Below, piece after piece: positions 34,801 through 49,800 of a DNA stretch of 64,000 bases. This DNA is from Hydractinia symbiolongicarpus. Taxonomy: Eukaryota; Cnidaria; Hydrozoa; Anthoathecata; Hydractiniidae. The translations under genes were made by a program, and so were the position numbers. The notes beneath the pieces are model-generated. The model was not told where the DNA came from. It did not search any database and was given only the letters and a program-made list of their open reading frames with translations. Positions within the stretch are counted from its first letter, which is position 1; each line of letters opens with the position of its first letter. The stretch spans positions 18,416,001-18,480,000 of the forward strand of contig NC_079878.1 of assembly GCF_029227915.1 (NCBI RefSeq). Direction: 5' to 3'.

Positions 34801-37800
34801 CTACCGTACAACATAACACTTCTTACACAGGCCTTATACAACCTACCTTTTACCTCAATTGACAGGACTCTGCTAGTCAACAAAGGAAGTAACTCTCTGA
34901 ACGTTTTCCAAGCAGAAACTATTCTGCAAGTAACACTTCTTCCAACACCCCCTTCACTGCCCAACATATCACCTAAGTAACAGAAGTTCTCAACTATCTC
35001 TAACGAGCCACTGTTGTACATCATTAAAGCTGGAAATACTTCATTCTCTATAATCTCACCTTTGCAACGCTTGCATACAAACTGAATGTCAGCTCTTAAC
35101 CTTCCACTGATACTACTGCACTTCTTATGTACCCAATGCTTGCAAGTCTGACAAAAAATTGAGTTACTACCAACCCCTTTCTTGCAACTCTACAAGGCCA
35201 CTTTCCAACTACAAGGTCACACTTGGCTGCAATGCTACTAATCATGACTTTAGACTTTGCTGTGTTTACCTTTAGCCCTTTCTCTTCTAGTCCTTTCTTC
35301 CACTTCTTAAACTTTTCAACTAATTCTTCCATTGACTCTGCTATGAGAACCAAATCATCTGCATACAATAACTCCCATAGACAACCTGTTCTGAACTCCA
35401 TCGACAGCGCTTCTAAGACTAGAACAAACAGCAAAGGACTAAGTACAGAACCCTGATGTACACCAACATTTACACTAAATTCATCACTAAGTGAATCGTT
35501 AATCCTGACACGACTTCTAGCATTGCTGTACATAGACTGTACCATCGTAACTAGTCACTCATCCACACCTAATTTTCTCATAGCTCACCAAATAACTTTA
35601 CGTGGCACTCTATCAAAAGCTTTCTCTAAATCTACAAAGGCAAAATAGAGATTCTTTCTCTTTCCTAAATACTTTTCCTGAAGCTGTCTGAGTAAAAATA
35701 TTCGTAGTGCCACGCCCTGGAACAAAACCAAATTGCATCTTATCTATATCAATTCTTTCTCTAAGTAACTTATCAATCACTCTTTCAATAACTTTCATTA
35801 CTTGATCAACCAACTTCAAACCTCTATAGTTACCCCTTTCTAATGCATCACCCTTGCCCTTGAAACAATTCACAATACCAACTTATTAAAAAAACATACA
35901 TTAGGTACATGTAAACACCTGTAAGGGAAATTTTTTGCCAACTGTGTTATTATAAAACAAAAACTTCAGCATATCTGATTGGCATAGAAATAACAATTTT
36001 ATTCTGCTTGTCAATTCCTTCTTTTCTTTCAAAAGGGTTCAAACCATGTGCATCCCTTTCTTCTATTTATGTGCCTTTGTTATTTGAAGGAAAAACCATT
36101 GTTTTAACGTGTTTCGTATACTTCAAGTATGGCTGACACAAAAGGAAACTCTTTCAACAGTTTTAAATTATAATGTAAGTGAGGTGATAGGCCGCAAAGT
36201 TATTATTAAGGATGGGACTATTACTCTTTTTTACAACAACTAAAGAAACAAATTGCTCAGGAGCGACTCTCCACAATGAGATAGAGGCAGAGGCGCAAGC
36301 GAACTGCTATGGCGCTGAGGACATAAAGATGAATACCATGAAGTCGAACACATTTAGTACATATTTGATGAAAGCAACACATGCTAGAGGATGGGGATCG
36401 TGTCAAGACATGGCAGTTCAACAAGAACCTCACCCAACCTCTCATGGGTGCTATATTGGCGAAAATCACCCCACACATAGACATGAGAGTAAAGGTTGTG
36501 TACAGTTTTAGTTGCACAATCACAAGGGGGGATCATCTGCCTACTGGAAGAGCACAGGCAGAAAGGCATTCTCAAGCATGGCGGATAAGGAAGCCTTCAT
36601 AGAGCAATGTGAAATACAGTGCCTCGATCTTGAAGATGCGGAATTTTGAAGCGAAGTTTTCTTACCTGCAGTGAGAACCATAGAGACCGCATGTTCATAC
36701 GATGGGAAAACGTCTTCAGCCATGTGCAGATAAAAAACATAGGTGCAAGGGAGCCACTGTTGGGTTGTGGTTCATTGCCAGACTGGCTAAGAAGACTGGC
36801 AATGGATGAACAGACAACCTATGCTTTTGAAGACGTTTGGCAGTTGAAAATAGGGCTGACGTAGAACGTTGAACAAAACGCCTTTCAAGGAAGCCCTCAA
36901 ACCAGCATGCAAACACTCTCAGAACCCAAAACTAAAACGTAAGAATGTACACCCTACTAAGCTGGTAGATATGAAAGACATCGCCAAACACTTTACCATC
37001 AACAGAGTCTGAGCTGAAGAACTCAAAGAAAGCTTCTTGGAGGCTTGATCATGGACAGAATCAACATAAGAAAGGGATAGATGACATCACCCTATGTATG
37101 TTGGATGGACTCTACTTTTAGTACCTCAAAAAGATTGAGATTTTGACGAAGAATTTGGAGTGTAGAGTGTTAAGTTCAGCACCAGAAGACAAGGGGAACG
37201 GCTACAAAACGACAATCATCTGTAAAGGTGAGAAAGTGAAGCGAATGAAGATCAAGTCAGAGAAGGTCTTTTATTTGGAGAATTTATGCTGCCTTGCAAT
37301 AGATAAAGTATATGTCAATGGAAACAGGAAGACATATACACCACTCTGTGGGAAAGGTAGAGAATGTGTGATACGGGAAAGAAAAGAGGAGCTCAAAGTA
37401 GACGGGTATGAACAACAGACCAATGCTGTCTACGAGTATCATGGCTGCAAATGACATGGGTGCTCATGTCAGACAGAACCCAATACATACTGCTACAAGA
37501 AGACTAAGAAAGGGAAAGCTTTATGAAAGCCTAGGGTATGACCATTTTTATATAAGTCACAATTTTTGCGAAGCAAAAAAGCATGCCAAAGCAGCTGGGG
37601 GCTTTTTTTTGGGGGGGGGGGGGGCAGGGGGGAGGGTGGGGGCGATGTAAGCCCCCCTAAATGGAGTGCTTGGATAACTTTTGGAGAAATAAAAGTGTCA
37701 CTACGTTTCTCAGTCCAAAAACTAAGCTTTGACTGAACTGAAATTTTTTTGATAGGCACACAAGGCTTTTTTCTTTTTTTGTGAGGTTTCTTTCGCTTTG

Positions 37801-40800
37801 TACCATTAGGCACAAAAATTATAGGAACAAAATGATTAGATTTAAAGATGATACTTGAGTCAACATTAAAACTTTGTAAACAAAATAAAAATGTAAATGT
37901 CCTAAAAAAAGGAGTGGAATTTATTGGACTGATTATACAATTAAATAAAATTTTATCCTTTAAAGTCACCACAACCTGGAAAATATGTATTAATGTTAGC
38001 CAATGACACTGACGACAAAGCAAATATGCAAAGTAAGCTACACCACTTCTGATTTTTACAGTTACTTAACAGAGCACGAAGAAGCTGCAGCATCAAGAGC
38101 TTCGAAAAATGTTATCATTCGAAAAATGCTATCAACAGATTTAAATATTTTACCTTTGTGTTCTTTAAATAACGACAACAAAACAGGGTGCCTACTGTAA
38201 TATTCAGAACACAGAAATAACTCCAATGACATTAAAATTCTAAGATCCTCAACCAACGAATTGTCACCAACAAGTAGGATGGAACCAGAACTATACAAGA
38301 AATTTCCAGTACTTTTAAAGCTAAATAAACACATACTGATCAACAGCTTTGTCAAAGCTATAGAGCTCCCATCTTTAAACTTTTATTTTTTTGACAAATC
38401 AACGGCTAGCAAGCACTGTGGGAGAGTGACTGAAGTTTGTTTACATTTGGGTTTAATTTAATTCAGCAAATCTTATCAAAGTTTAGCTTACAAGACCTAT
38501 TGTATAAATTGACCTTTTATTATGCCCATAATCACTGTGACGTGGCAGACAGCTGCTAGCTACCTTAAAAGCAATGGAACAAGCTGAATAATTAAAAGAC
38601 TAAAAAATATACATGGTTACTTAGCTGGCTAGCTATGATACAAAAAGTGTGAAAATAAGTAAAAACTTAACACCCTTACCTCCAGGCTACTGCACACTTG
38701 TTAAGTCTTTTCGTAAAATCTTTGGAAGATAAACTTCAGCATTAAAATTTCTCAATATGTTGTTGTTATTGATTGAGTCCAATATATGTTCGTTCGAGAA
38801 ACGAAGGAAAATTCTTAATTTTATCACCATATTTCAAATATATATCTTGTATGCTAAACAGACTAGCTCAAACATGTTCTCTGCAGCCATGTTTTAACGA
38901 GAAAAATAAAATCAAGGGCAAACATATTAACCTTATCAAGGATCTGAGAGATCTTGGCCACTGAAGGGTCTGCAAGATGACATTACTGGTATCGGTTCTT
39001 CTATGTTTACAAAATTTTATACTCGCCTAAAAGTAATAGTGCTTTTGGCTGACCTTGAAATTAGGAATGTCAGTCAAAACCCAACAACCAACCAGAACAG
39101 CCAAATCAGCCGATTTGACCAATCAAATCAACAGAAAATATACGAATTCTAGTCGCTTTTTGACTTACATTGGCAGAAACGGCCAAAGGCAGAAGACAAA
39201 TACACCATCCACAACCTAGTACACAGACCACGTTAATTTGATAAAACGCCACACGCGCAGGGTCCGGAACAAGATGCAAACAGTTAGTATAATTGCTATA
39301 TATTGTCGTGATTGTAATTTTGTCTCACAATAATAGTTTTTATACTCAGGGAAAAACATAGCAAAATCGATAGTCATCCTGGAAAAAAGTATACTTTTCA
39401 AAGCAAAATTCAGGGTAAAGTATGTAGTTTTACAAAAAAACCCTGGAAGCAGCATTTGTGTCTGAACCCTGTTCTAATCCAAAATCCTGAATAAATGACC
39501 AGGGTAAATTTATATGCTGTATGCTGAGCACCATGCTTTACTTATGATAAATCGGATAGACGGTAGGTTAATGTTTGAAGCTGATCCACTTCAATCTTTT
39601 GTCTGTTTAAAGGGCACGCAACAAAGTGCTTAACACTGCACAATATTTAAGAGCACTTTTCCCGCACTGTTTCAGAAGTCAATCGTTTTTGAAACTTCTA
39701 TGAATGCTGGAAGGGCTACAGTGTATAGTAATTATAATTTTATGACTTTGAACACTGAGTTTGCTTGAATCCATGCCATTTTTAGCTTGAGTACATATTT
39801 CTCTTATCAGGAGCTATTGTGCCGCTCACGTCGTACATACAGTAAATTTTTGGTTTCTCCATCATGATTTTCATTATTTCGCCTGCCTTAAAATCAAAGA
39901 CACCCAAAAATGCTTTAAAAAAAGCCAGAAAAAGAAAAAAGAAATTTATTTTATGCATTACTTATTATAGGATACACACATACTTTGACTTATGTTGCCT
40001 TTTAGGTACACGATCCAAAAACAAATTATTTATTGTCTTAACCCTAACCCTAACCCAACAATAATATTGTTATAGCCAGGGGCTAATTTTTAAATGTACA
40101 GACTTGATGGAAGCATATTAGATAAGACTCGTTTTCGTGTGAATGTTTACTAAATGGAGAATGAAAGTACACCGCACAAGGAAAGAAGCTCTGAAAGTTT
40201 TGAAAACAACGTTGTGCTAGTACTTTGTATTTATTAATTTTTTTACCTGAATTTCGTTAATAGTTAATAGTATGTATTCTTTATGTAAAATAACTTTCAG
40301 TTTTTAGCAGACTTTACTGTTGTTTGCTGTGTTTCGCTTTAAAATGACCAAAACGCGTCCCTACGAAACTTACACACTGCTGTTTTTAGTTCTTACCAAT
40401 CACTGTGTGCATGATAAAATGAATTGCAAAAAAAGGGTGTATATAATTGCGCCTGACTTGTATTTTTATTTTATTTTTTTCATATTTTAAGTGCCACCTG
40501 TTGCCTGAATGTGCAGAGATAAAATAGAAAGAGTGGGCTTAAGATGATTGCGAATGTCCGTTTCTCTTTTTATAAAAATGGTTTTCTTAATATTTGGAAT
40601 TTTTTCATCCTGCTGGGTTTCTTAAACGTTTTTTTAAAATTTTGCTTATTTCTAAGTTTTCTGATACACTGGTTTCGTATGAAAAACGTGTATAGCTTGG
40701 AACAGCTACAAGGTGTTTAACATGATCTTAGATGATCTAGCATTAAGCTAATTACTTCACAATCGCCATCAGGATTTAAATAAATACAAGAATACCTGCT

Positions 40801-43800
40801 AAGACTAATTCAGAATCCTTGTAAGATATTTGTGAGAACTTCTATGAAAATTACAAGAAGGAAGATTCGTCAAGACTAGTTCCAAATCCTTGTAAGATTT
40901 TTAGACGAACTTTTAAAATCTAGGAACATTAGAACAACAGTCAAGACTAGTTCAGAATCATTGTAAGATCTTTGTAAGAACTTGTAAGGTCTTGACAGAA
41001 ATATTGAACAAAAGATCCACCAAGACTACTTAATAATCTTCTTAGTAAATCTTTCTGGAACAAGATCTTTTAGAGTTGATAAGATTCTTGACAAGATCTT
41101 TTATGCTGGTTTTTGTTAGGAAAAATAACTGAAATTATGTAGGGAAGTCAGTAGTTTTGGTTTTGTTAAGGTGTGAACATCCTGTTACAGAGTTTGGTGG
41201 GTTTAGTTTATGTGTATGTAATGTGTAATTCTTTGTCATGTTTTTATAGGATTTAATGGAATTAAATGGATTAGTTAACGATTTTTCTGCTGAAGTACAT
41301 GTGAGTATTTCTTTGTCGAACATATATTTTTACATTTACTGTAAATACTTAAACTTGCACCCCTTTTAATTAACTGCCCCTCTTAATTAAGCATCCCTTT
41401 GATTAAATGCTCCCGCCCTATTTTAGAATTTTTTTTAAAATAAGTACAACTCTTATTCTGACAGCCCAAGTTGTCTAATCGATTATGACCAAAGCAGGCC
41501 TTGCCATAAGTTTCAGCACTCTCTTGGCACTTAAAACTGAAGGACTTACAATGCTGGAAACAATGCTACGAATTACAATGTCAGAAATTCGTTGTTGAAA
41601 ACAAGATACAGGTGATAATAGTGGAGATGCAACGGTGGTTGGTGTAAAGGGATCTAGCAGAACGAATAGGATATCGCACTTGTATATGACATTTTTTTGG
41701 TTGTCCAAGGCTACAAGTTCTCTGTTGTCACTTCACATGCTTCACAAATAACTTGTTTTTATAATCTTTTTGTCTTCCCTTGAAGATTCATCACTGCTAA
41801 TTTTGTTTGCAATTTCAGCTACCATTTTGTCAAATTTAAGTCGATTTGATTGGTTTAATTTTTTTTTTTTCGCGAAACAGAGAAAAAGGTGAAAATTTTT
41901 GTTTTGATATACTGCGCATGTGCAAATCGGAAAATTTTTTTTCAGAGAAAAATTTTTTTGAGTGTTAATGGGCCTTTAGTTTGATATTTGATGACTTTGA
42001 ATGGGGGCACTTATTTTAATTTTGACAAGGGTAATTGAAAACAACTGAAAAAATATCTTAATTGAACGCGCAGGGGCAGACGTTTTTTTAAAACATGAAC
42101 TGGATTAACAAAAACACATGCTTGCTTGCATTATTCCAAACCAACCTTTAGTTTACCTGTTATAGTATGGAACAACCTTCGTATGAAAAAATAAGGAAGA
42201 AAATTAAATAAGAAAGGCCTAGGAAACTATTGTTGTTTTAGCAATCCATGTTGTTTGTCCTTTTTTATATTTACTGACTACAGGCTGGCTATTGCTTACA
42301 AGTTGCTGCAGTTTTTAAAGAATTTGATCCTTAGGTTGCTTATAAGACGTTGCTTATAGCACTTTATACTTATTAAAATCCTGTCAAACTTTCCCTAAAT
42401 CATACTTTTTCTCCAAATTTCTGAATTAGTTTAAAATTTTTGGAAGTAAGGGATTAAGAACATGGTTTCAAAGTTGCATACGTATATCCCTAATAATAAT
42501 AAATCCTAATACAAAGACAATTTTATGTTCAATACTATATAGTTTCATTAACGATAAGCAATTGTGAAACTTACCCAGTTTGATTTACGTGGTGAAAAAT
42601 GACTGACGTCACCAGAAAGTCAGCCATGACGTCACCTGAAAGTCAGCCATTACACACCGTGTGTGTAACTAGAGACCACCTGGGACCAATTTGGGTAAGT
42701 TTCTCAAACCTGGGTTCCCGAATCTGTTTCGGAATGGACGGATTGTTGACGTCATCAAAAAACATTCACACCCCAATATCTGCAACCGTTTGTTAAAGAT
42801 ACATGATCCTATACATTTTCTTGATCAGCGTTTCAAGATCTATTCGATGAAGGCATCAGGTATATAAAATTCTAAAAAAACATTTTTGGGGTGTTTTTGT
42901 GGCTCTTTGCTGTCGTCAGCAAAATTTTCACACCCTTATATCTCCTTAGGCGTTTTCTAAAACATATGATCCTATACATTATTTTTATCAGCTTTCGAAC
43001 CGCTAAACATCACAGGCTAACACAGATAAACTAAATTTCGCCACAAAAGTTTTGTATATACAATGCTGACGTCAGTAAAGCACCTTAAATGATCTATTTT
43101 TCCGAAAAAATATGTCCATTTTGCTAGCAGGTTTACTTTGTTTACATCACGTGATGAAAACGACTCAATTTGATTTGCTGAAATAAATTTAACAGCTAAC
43201 TTTCGAAATATGGTGTCCTCCTGTGACCAAAAAAAACCACCAAAAGAACGATCCCTTAAAAAAAAATCAAAAACGCGTTTAAAAAAACACCTAGCCAGCA
43301 TATTTGTTTACATACCTGCCGCGTAACTAATGTATTTGTCCTAAAATTCAAAATGCTACATAAAGCTGTAAGCATAAATAGCTAGCTTTAGATTTAGCTA
43401 AATGTCCCCAGTTTAAGTATATTTAATTTTTAGCCTTGGAGGCTAACAGTAGCTAAGACACATCCTATGGCTAACTGTAACCTATGACTTATGTTGTTAT
43501 TCCTCTTTTTTAATTATCAATAGCTAGCTACCTTAGTTTCCAAACTTTTCTTTTTTATGAGGATAGTGTGATGTATTTTTATGCCCATAGAGTATAATTT
43601 TTTCACATTTGCTGTAAAATTTACAAGGGGACCACGTGCAATATGACAAGTGGAATAAATTTTTTTAGAATTTAAAGCATGTGTGTTATTTTATTGTTTT
43701 GTTTCTGACATCCTGTTAAACTTTTGTCAGCCAACATGTAAATTGCCAGGTTATTTTTACAGTGTGTTGTAGACATTTGATTAGAAATTTTTGTGGGTTT

Positions 43801-46800
43801 ATGACTTTATTTTGATTTATGAGAGAATGGTATGGTTGTTCGTTTTTTTGTTCGTGTTGCAAACTTGTTTTTGAAAATTTTGTGCAAATTTATGTGGAAA
43901 TGACCATATGCAATAAACAAATTTTTGTGGAATTGGACTCCACTGTAGGCTGTTGTGTAAGCTAATGGCTTTTTTATATTATTCGTATTATAAACTTTTG
44001 TTGGGGAGAACTAAACTTTATGTGATGTCATTTTTGCTGGAAGAAAATTCCATGGTTTCACGTTTTTGTTAATAATTTTAAAATTGTAGTACTAACTGTG
44101 TTTGGTGATGATGAAAAAATTACTAATTGTTCTGACTAAAACTCTTTTGTGTTTGATATTTTATGAAATGCCTGATTTTTATATAATTTGATGTGTTTCA
44201 TAACCTTTTTGTGGAAGATTTATGGGCAATGGCAATATAGAACATGTTAAATGAACTGATTTTTGTTGATTTGGATGTGCTCCTCAAAAACCGATCTATT
44301 TTCCATTGTGTGTTAACTTTTGTGAGGATGGAATATACACTATGTTTTCCAAAAATAATATCTATGTTGATTCAAAATTTACTCCTTATTCTTTTTTGAC
44401 ATTTACGTTTAAAATGGTTGGTAAAGGTCAATACAGATCATCATACTAAGAAAAATTTTTGTGTGTTCTTAACCAGTTAATTTTTACATTTTGTGTATAT
44501 TTTTGGGGAACAGGATAGTATGCAATTGAATAAATGATTTTCCAGATATAAATTTGATGTTTTTTAGCACTTCTGATTAAAATATTAAAGGTTTTCAACG
44601 TAATCAAACGTAATCACTTTATAGGATGTAAATATTTAAGTTGTGTTATTTCTGACTTCATTATTATTGTTGGTGTTGTACATGATTCTATACATTATTT
44701 TGATTAGCGGTTCAAGCTCTTCACATTGGGAGCAACATGTCAACAAATTTTAGGAAAAAAATATTGTGTATTGATGGATTTTGAAGTGGATTTTACAGTG
44801 CAAATTTCTAAAGAATTTTTTTTTGTATTTTAGAGGACTTTACTCACGTCTGAAAAATTTTAAAATTTTAAAACACTTCATCTCCTTATCCGTTTGCGAA
44901 CACATATGATCCTATACATTGTTTTTATCAGCGTTTTAATCTGTACGCATTACAGGCAACAGATAAACTACATTTCGCCTTTTTTTTATTTTTGTATATA
45001 CACTGAAGAGGTTAGCAAAACGTGCAAAAAAACCTAATCTTCTGCCTGAGTGGATTCTTCCGCCGGCCTTATCCACTAGTCTCTATAATAGTACAGAGAG
45101 TGTATGTACATGTACAGTGAGTATGTTTGTTTTTCTTTAAAGTGTCGAAAAATGCATGTCTCAAATGCTAGTCAACAAACTCAACATCGCGACCTCAATT
45201 TCACTACTTTAACGTCAATATATTACTTTAAATTAATGAAGCCATTACAGTGCACTTAAAACTTTGAGGCCAAATAACTTGGAAACGAGGTGGTGACGTC
45301 AGTCATTTTTTACCGCGTGGGTCACTAAGGACCACCTGTTCTCATTTTAGGTAATTTTCTCAAATCTGGGTCCCCAAATCTTTTTTGGAATGGACGGATT
45401 GTTGACGTCATCAAAAAGCCTTCGAACCCTTATATCTCTGCAACTGTTCGTCAAAAGTGCATGATCCTACACATTTTCTTGATCAGCGTTTCAAAATCTA
45501 TACGATGAAGGCAACAGGGGTTTTTCAGGTTACTCATTAACCGTCCATCAAAAGCACATGATCATATATACATTATTTTGACTAGCGTTTCAACCTCTAC
45601 ACATAACATACATAGAATAAAAAAATTTAGCCAATTTTTTTTATCTGCACTGCACTGCCGACGTCAGCAAAACATCAAAAACAACCTATTTTTTCATTGT
45701 CCTTCTGCCTAAGTGGATCCAATAATCCAAGGCTCCCAATTTACATTCACAGGATCGGTCAATAGGTTAGTGGGAACTTTGATGGGGTACTTAGTGAACT
45801 GTAGGAAGGTCACGGAAATATGCTGAGTCGTACTCGCGTAGAGGTCTTGATGCTCCAAGTTAGTTACACCGAGAGGCCACTCACCTCTGTTGGACTTGTA
45901 CTTTGCTCTCGGATTATATGAGTAAATGTTCATGTTTGTTTAAAGAAACATGAGACAGCTGTAGATTACAGATATAGAGAACCCTACGATATTTGGGGAC
46001 TACCTAGGGCAGGACACAACGATCTCTCTAAAATCGATCAGTATCCGCCCTGCGTGGCTGAATCTTTTCAAAAAAAGAACAATATCAAGATTCATAAAGC
46101 GGTGTCTGGGTCGACCGAAGATGGGAACTTTAATGTTGGGGCTTTTGAAGCCCTCATCACGATCGAGAAGGGTCTATATAGGATCGAGGATCTCGCTGCC
46201 ATAGTCAACGACCAAGCAAGGAACAGGATCAAGTTCTTCGTATTCAGAAATGGAGTGTGCAGGGTTAGGGTTAGCAAGGGGTACTTTGCAATAGTCGATA
46301 AATCACTGTTGGACCTTATGGGTTATAATCTTCATATCGAAGCAATGTTTACCGAGGGAGACCATGACGGCTTCTACAAGACTGACGTCTACCAGCGGCT
46401 GAGACTCACTTGTCACCAGCTCGATGAGGATGACTGCCTGCTTAACGGAGAGAAATCTAAAACTCTTGCCACCCTACCGACCACAGAGGTAACTGCCTGG
46501 GGAGATATGTTGACGTGGAGTTTCGATAACCCTGTTTACCTTCCTCTTAAAGGTTCAACAGACAGGCTGGAGTTCATGTTGACGGATGAACATCATCATG
46601 ATAAGAACGTCTTGTTCGTGGGAATAACTATGCACCTATTGATAGATAGAATAAATGCCGGACATTGTTAAGGTTTATCCGAGCGTACCGAGTGCACCTG
46701 CGTAAGAGAGGCAGGATGATAGTTCACAAGTCTACAGACTGAAGAAAATCGAAGAAGTGGAGAAATACTTGCGAGCCTAGATTAGGGAGAGGGACAAACT

Positions 46801-49800
46801 CGCTAAAAAATTCAAAAGGCATGATACGTGGGTTAGATATATGGATCACTGGCTACTAGCGGTAAGTGTGATAACTTCCGGTGTTGGCATTGGTTGTATA
46901 CTCTCAGGAATCGGTGTACCACTGGCCGTGGCTATGGGTGGAATTACGATTGCCGTAGGGTTGGGACAAGCGGGTCTGCGGAACGCCGGGAAGAGGTTGG
47001 GTGCAAAGAGTAGGAAGCATGAGCGCATCAGATTACTAGCGGAGACTAAGTTGCACTCTATCGTTGACTTGATCTCGAAAGCCGTGGAGAATGGTGTGAT
47101 CAACGACTACGAGTTCAGCCTAATCATGCAGGAAAAGCAAAAGTACATGGTGCTGAAGGAGTAGATCAGACAGTGTGTCAAGAAGAAAGTGGACTCTATC
47201 AATGAACGGGAACGTATGCAGCTTGTAGCGAAAGGGCGTGAGGAGGCGAAGGACAAGCTTCTGAAAAAACTTCAATCTGCGCAGTATGTCAGCGGTACTT
47301 AGAGGAGCCGCCTGCTTATTCATAAATCTAGTGTGTTGTTCAACATACTAGACGATTTAGAGTACTTCTCCAGTATATCGATCGATGATGAGGTCACCAT
47401 CTTGTACCACACGTTGCTGCTTTTCGGAGAGCTGTCTTGAATATTCATCGATATTCTTCTCCCAAGCGAGTGTGACGCAAGGTTCGCAATAAGGGCCGTC
47501 TGTTTGTGTAGAAGCGTCCTTGTACTTGACCTTGCGAATCGCTTTGAGAAGAGGACCCCTATTCATAGTTGAGTAGTTACGGATCTCCAGTGCTTTCGCT
47601 TCCTTTTACAGTTCGGGAACGTTCATGTTTGTTTATGTTGAATCTCAACATAGAACCTTGATAATCCACTTACAACTCAGTGACGCTCTGGGCGCTGATC
47701 AGGTAAACCCGAAGGTTCACCTGATTGAATGTCGTCTCCTACTCGAGGTCTACAGAGTCATCGGATGGTAGAGAGTCAAAGTTGTCGGCTTCATCGTCCG
47801 AAAAATCTCCTTCATCCACATCAATCATCAGCGATTAAACTGTCTTTTCTTGGTTTCATTTGATAAAGTTTTTCCAACAATATTTTTTCTTTTTCAGTTG
47901 AATTAAACTGCTTACACAGCATATCCTTATGGGTGGTTCTAACTTGATCAACATGACAAGCACAGTGGTTTCGCATCTCTTAGGTTGTTTTCAGATATTT
48001 TACGCTTGTCCTTAGGTTGTTCTAGCCTGTTCCAGGTTGTTCTTACAGTCTCCGGTAGAAGAGAAGACTCGTGTTTATTGTTCAAGATCTGGCGATTTCA
48101 GGCCAAAATTGCAAAATAGACTTTGTAAAATTAATTCTTGATAGAAATTTACTTCCCTTGACTTCGCGATTATTTCGACTTGCAAAGGTTTTTCCTACGA
48201 AAGTTTCTTCCTTCAAAGTATTTATACTTTATCAATTTATCCTTTTATCAATATATTTTCCAGAAATAATAAAATAAAATAGATTTCGCGCAGAAAGATA
48301 TACACAATTTACAAAAATAATCCCTTCATAAAATATAATGAATTTAATATATACAGGAATTAAAAAACTTAGAAGATATCTTTCTTCTCCACTTTACTGA
48401 TAAATGTAAAGCTACATTCACACACACACACACATTTTTTTGGCGTAAGGACTTTATTTTAACGTAAAGAACGTAAGAAAATTTTGCATTACATGAAGTT
48501 TTCATTCACATGATGTACGTTTTTTGTTTACACTTGTTACGTAGTTAACAAATATCAAGTAGCCTTTTTACCGATGTGCAATACAGTATACTTTTACTAA
48601 GCGCTTAGCCCAATGTTACGATGGGCTGTTTCCTGTGTTTCTATTCAATCAAAGTTGCAATACAGTTTTTTGGAAAAGGGTTTGTACCTATATGGGTGTG
48701 TAACATTGTTTACCTGTACTTAGCACTCAGCCTGGAGTAACATTTATTTTTGAACTTTCATTGGGAACATTTTTCGAAAAATAAAAAACCTTGGCCAGCT
48801 GTTTTTGCTATGATATTTTATTTCAGCTAAATATGCAGAAAATTTTTTTTTGTAATATATATTATACCTGAAACACCATAATGTTGTGTGCGATTGTACT
48901 TCTACTAGAGCATTCCACCTGAATGTATACCACAGTTTCGGTTTTTATTAATTGCTCCACTGGTTGTTCAACGTTGGGTAACACTTTTACTTGTGGCTTA
49001 ACCCGTCGTTTCGACGCTGCCCCTCCAGCTAGTAAGATATATATCATAGTTAAGCGTGTTTTATTTTTCTAATGTTTACTATCCATTCAATGAAAATTTG
49101 ACGGCATATGTAAAGAATAGAGACTTTGAATTTTTTAAAGTAGTTATATAAAACCAATTTTCACAAAAGCAAGAACTTTTTTGTCCTAAAATTTCATAGT
49201 CACTAAAAAGTGCATTAGCCTTTCTTTATTAAAAATGAAAAAGAGATATTTAATCACATTCAACACATCAAAATGCATCGAGACTGCTTATCGCTATGGT
49301 AGCTTCAACTTAAATTTTAGGGCAAAAAAATCTATTAACTATTTGATCACGTCGCAAGAGATATGCGATCCTCGATGTTAAGTTACATTTTTTACAGTAC
49401 TGTTGTACATTTATTGTACATTGCAATTTCTAGCTTCACACATATTGCATTTTATCGCTTTAGAGTTTAGGACAAATTCGCCACACTTCTTTCGACAGTT
49501 CATTGTGTTTTGTACTCAGCTGGTTTGAAGGTTTTTTTTTGGTTCAGAAATAATTTTTTTTGTTAACTATTATTTTTAATACACACCGTTCCTTGTCAGT
49601 TACAATTTTATTCTGTTGATGTACTCTGGTTATTGATAACTTTATTGGAAACGCAATTAACAGAACGGTGAATCTATTATGATTTTGCACATAAAAATAT
49701 CAAAAAATACAGCAGACCATCTTTTTTATAACGATTTTGGATCAGTGCTGATAGGTGTTCACAGAAGAATTTCAGAAATAAGAACAACGATTAGCACACA

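Noticed and set aside
37493-38023. Minus-strand ORF of 176 codons
   Set aside because: It crosses the G-rich tract (a proline run on this strand) and shows no recognisable domain.
40038-40056. Interstitial telomere
   Set aside because: Fewer than three CCCTAA units; it can occur by chance. A similar TTAGGG pair at 46262 is inside a coding frame.
46841-47164. Missing STX17 membrane exon
   Set aside because: The glycine-rich hydrophobic segment is tempting, but the frame belongs to a longer pseudogene of the virus-like module, starts at its own ATG and lies before exon 6.
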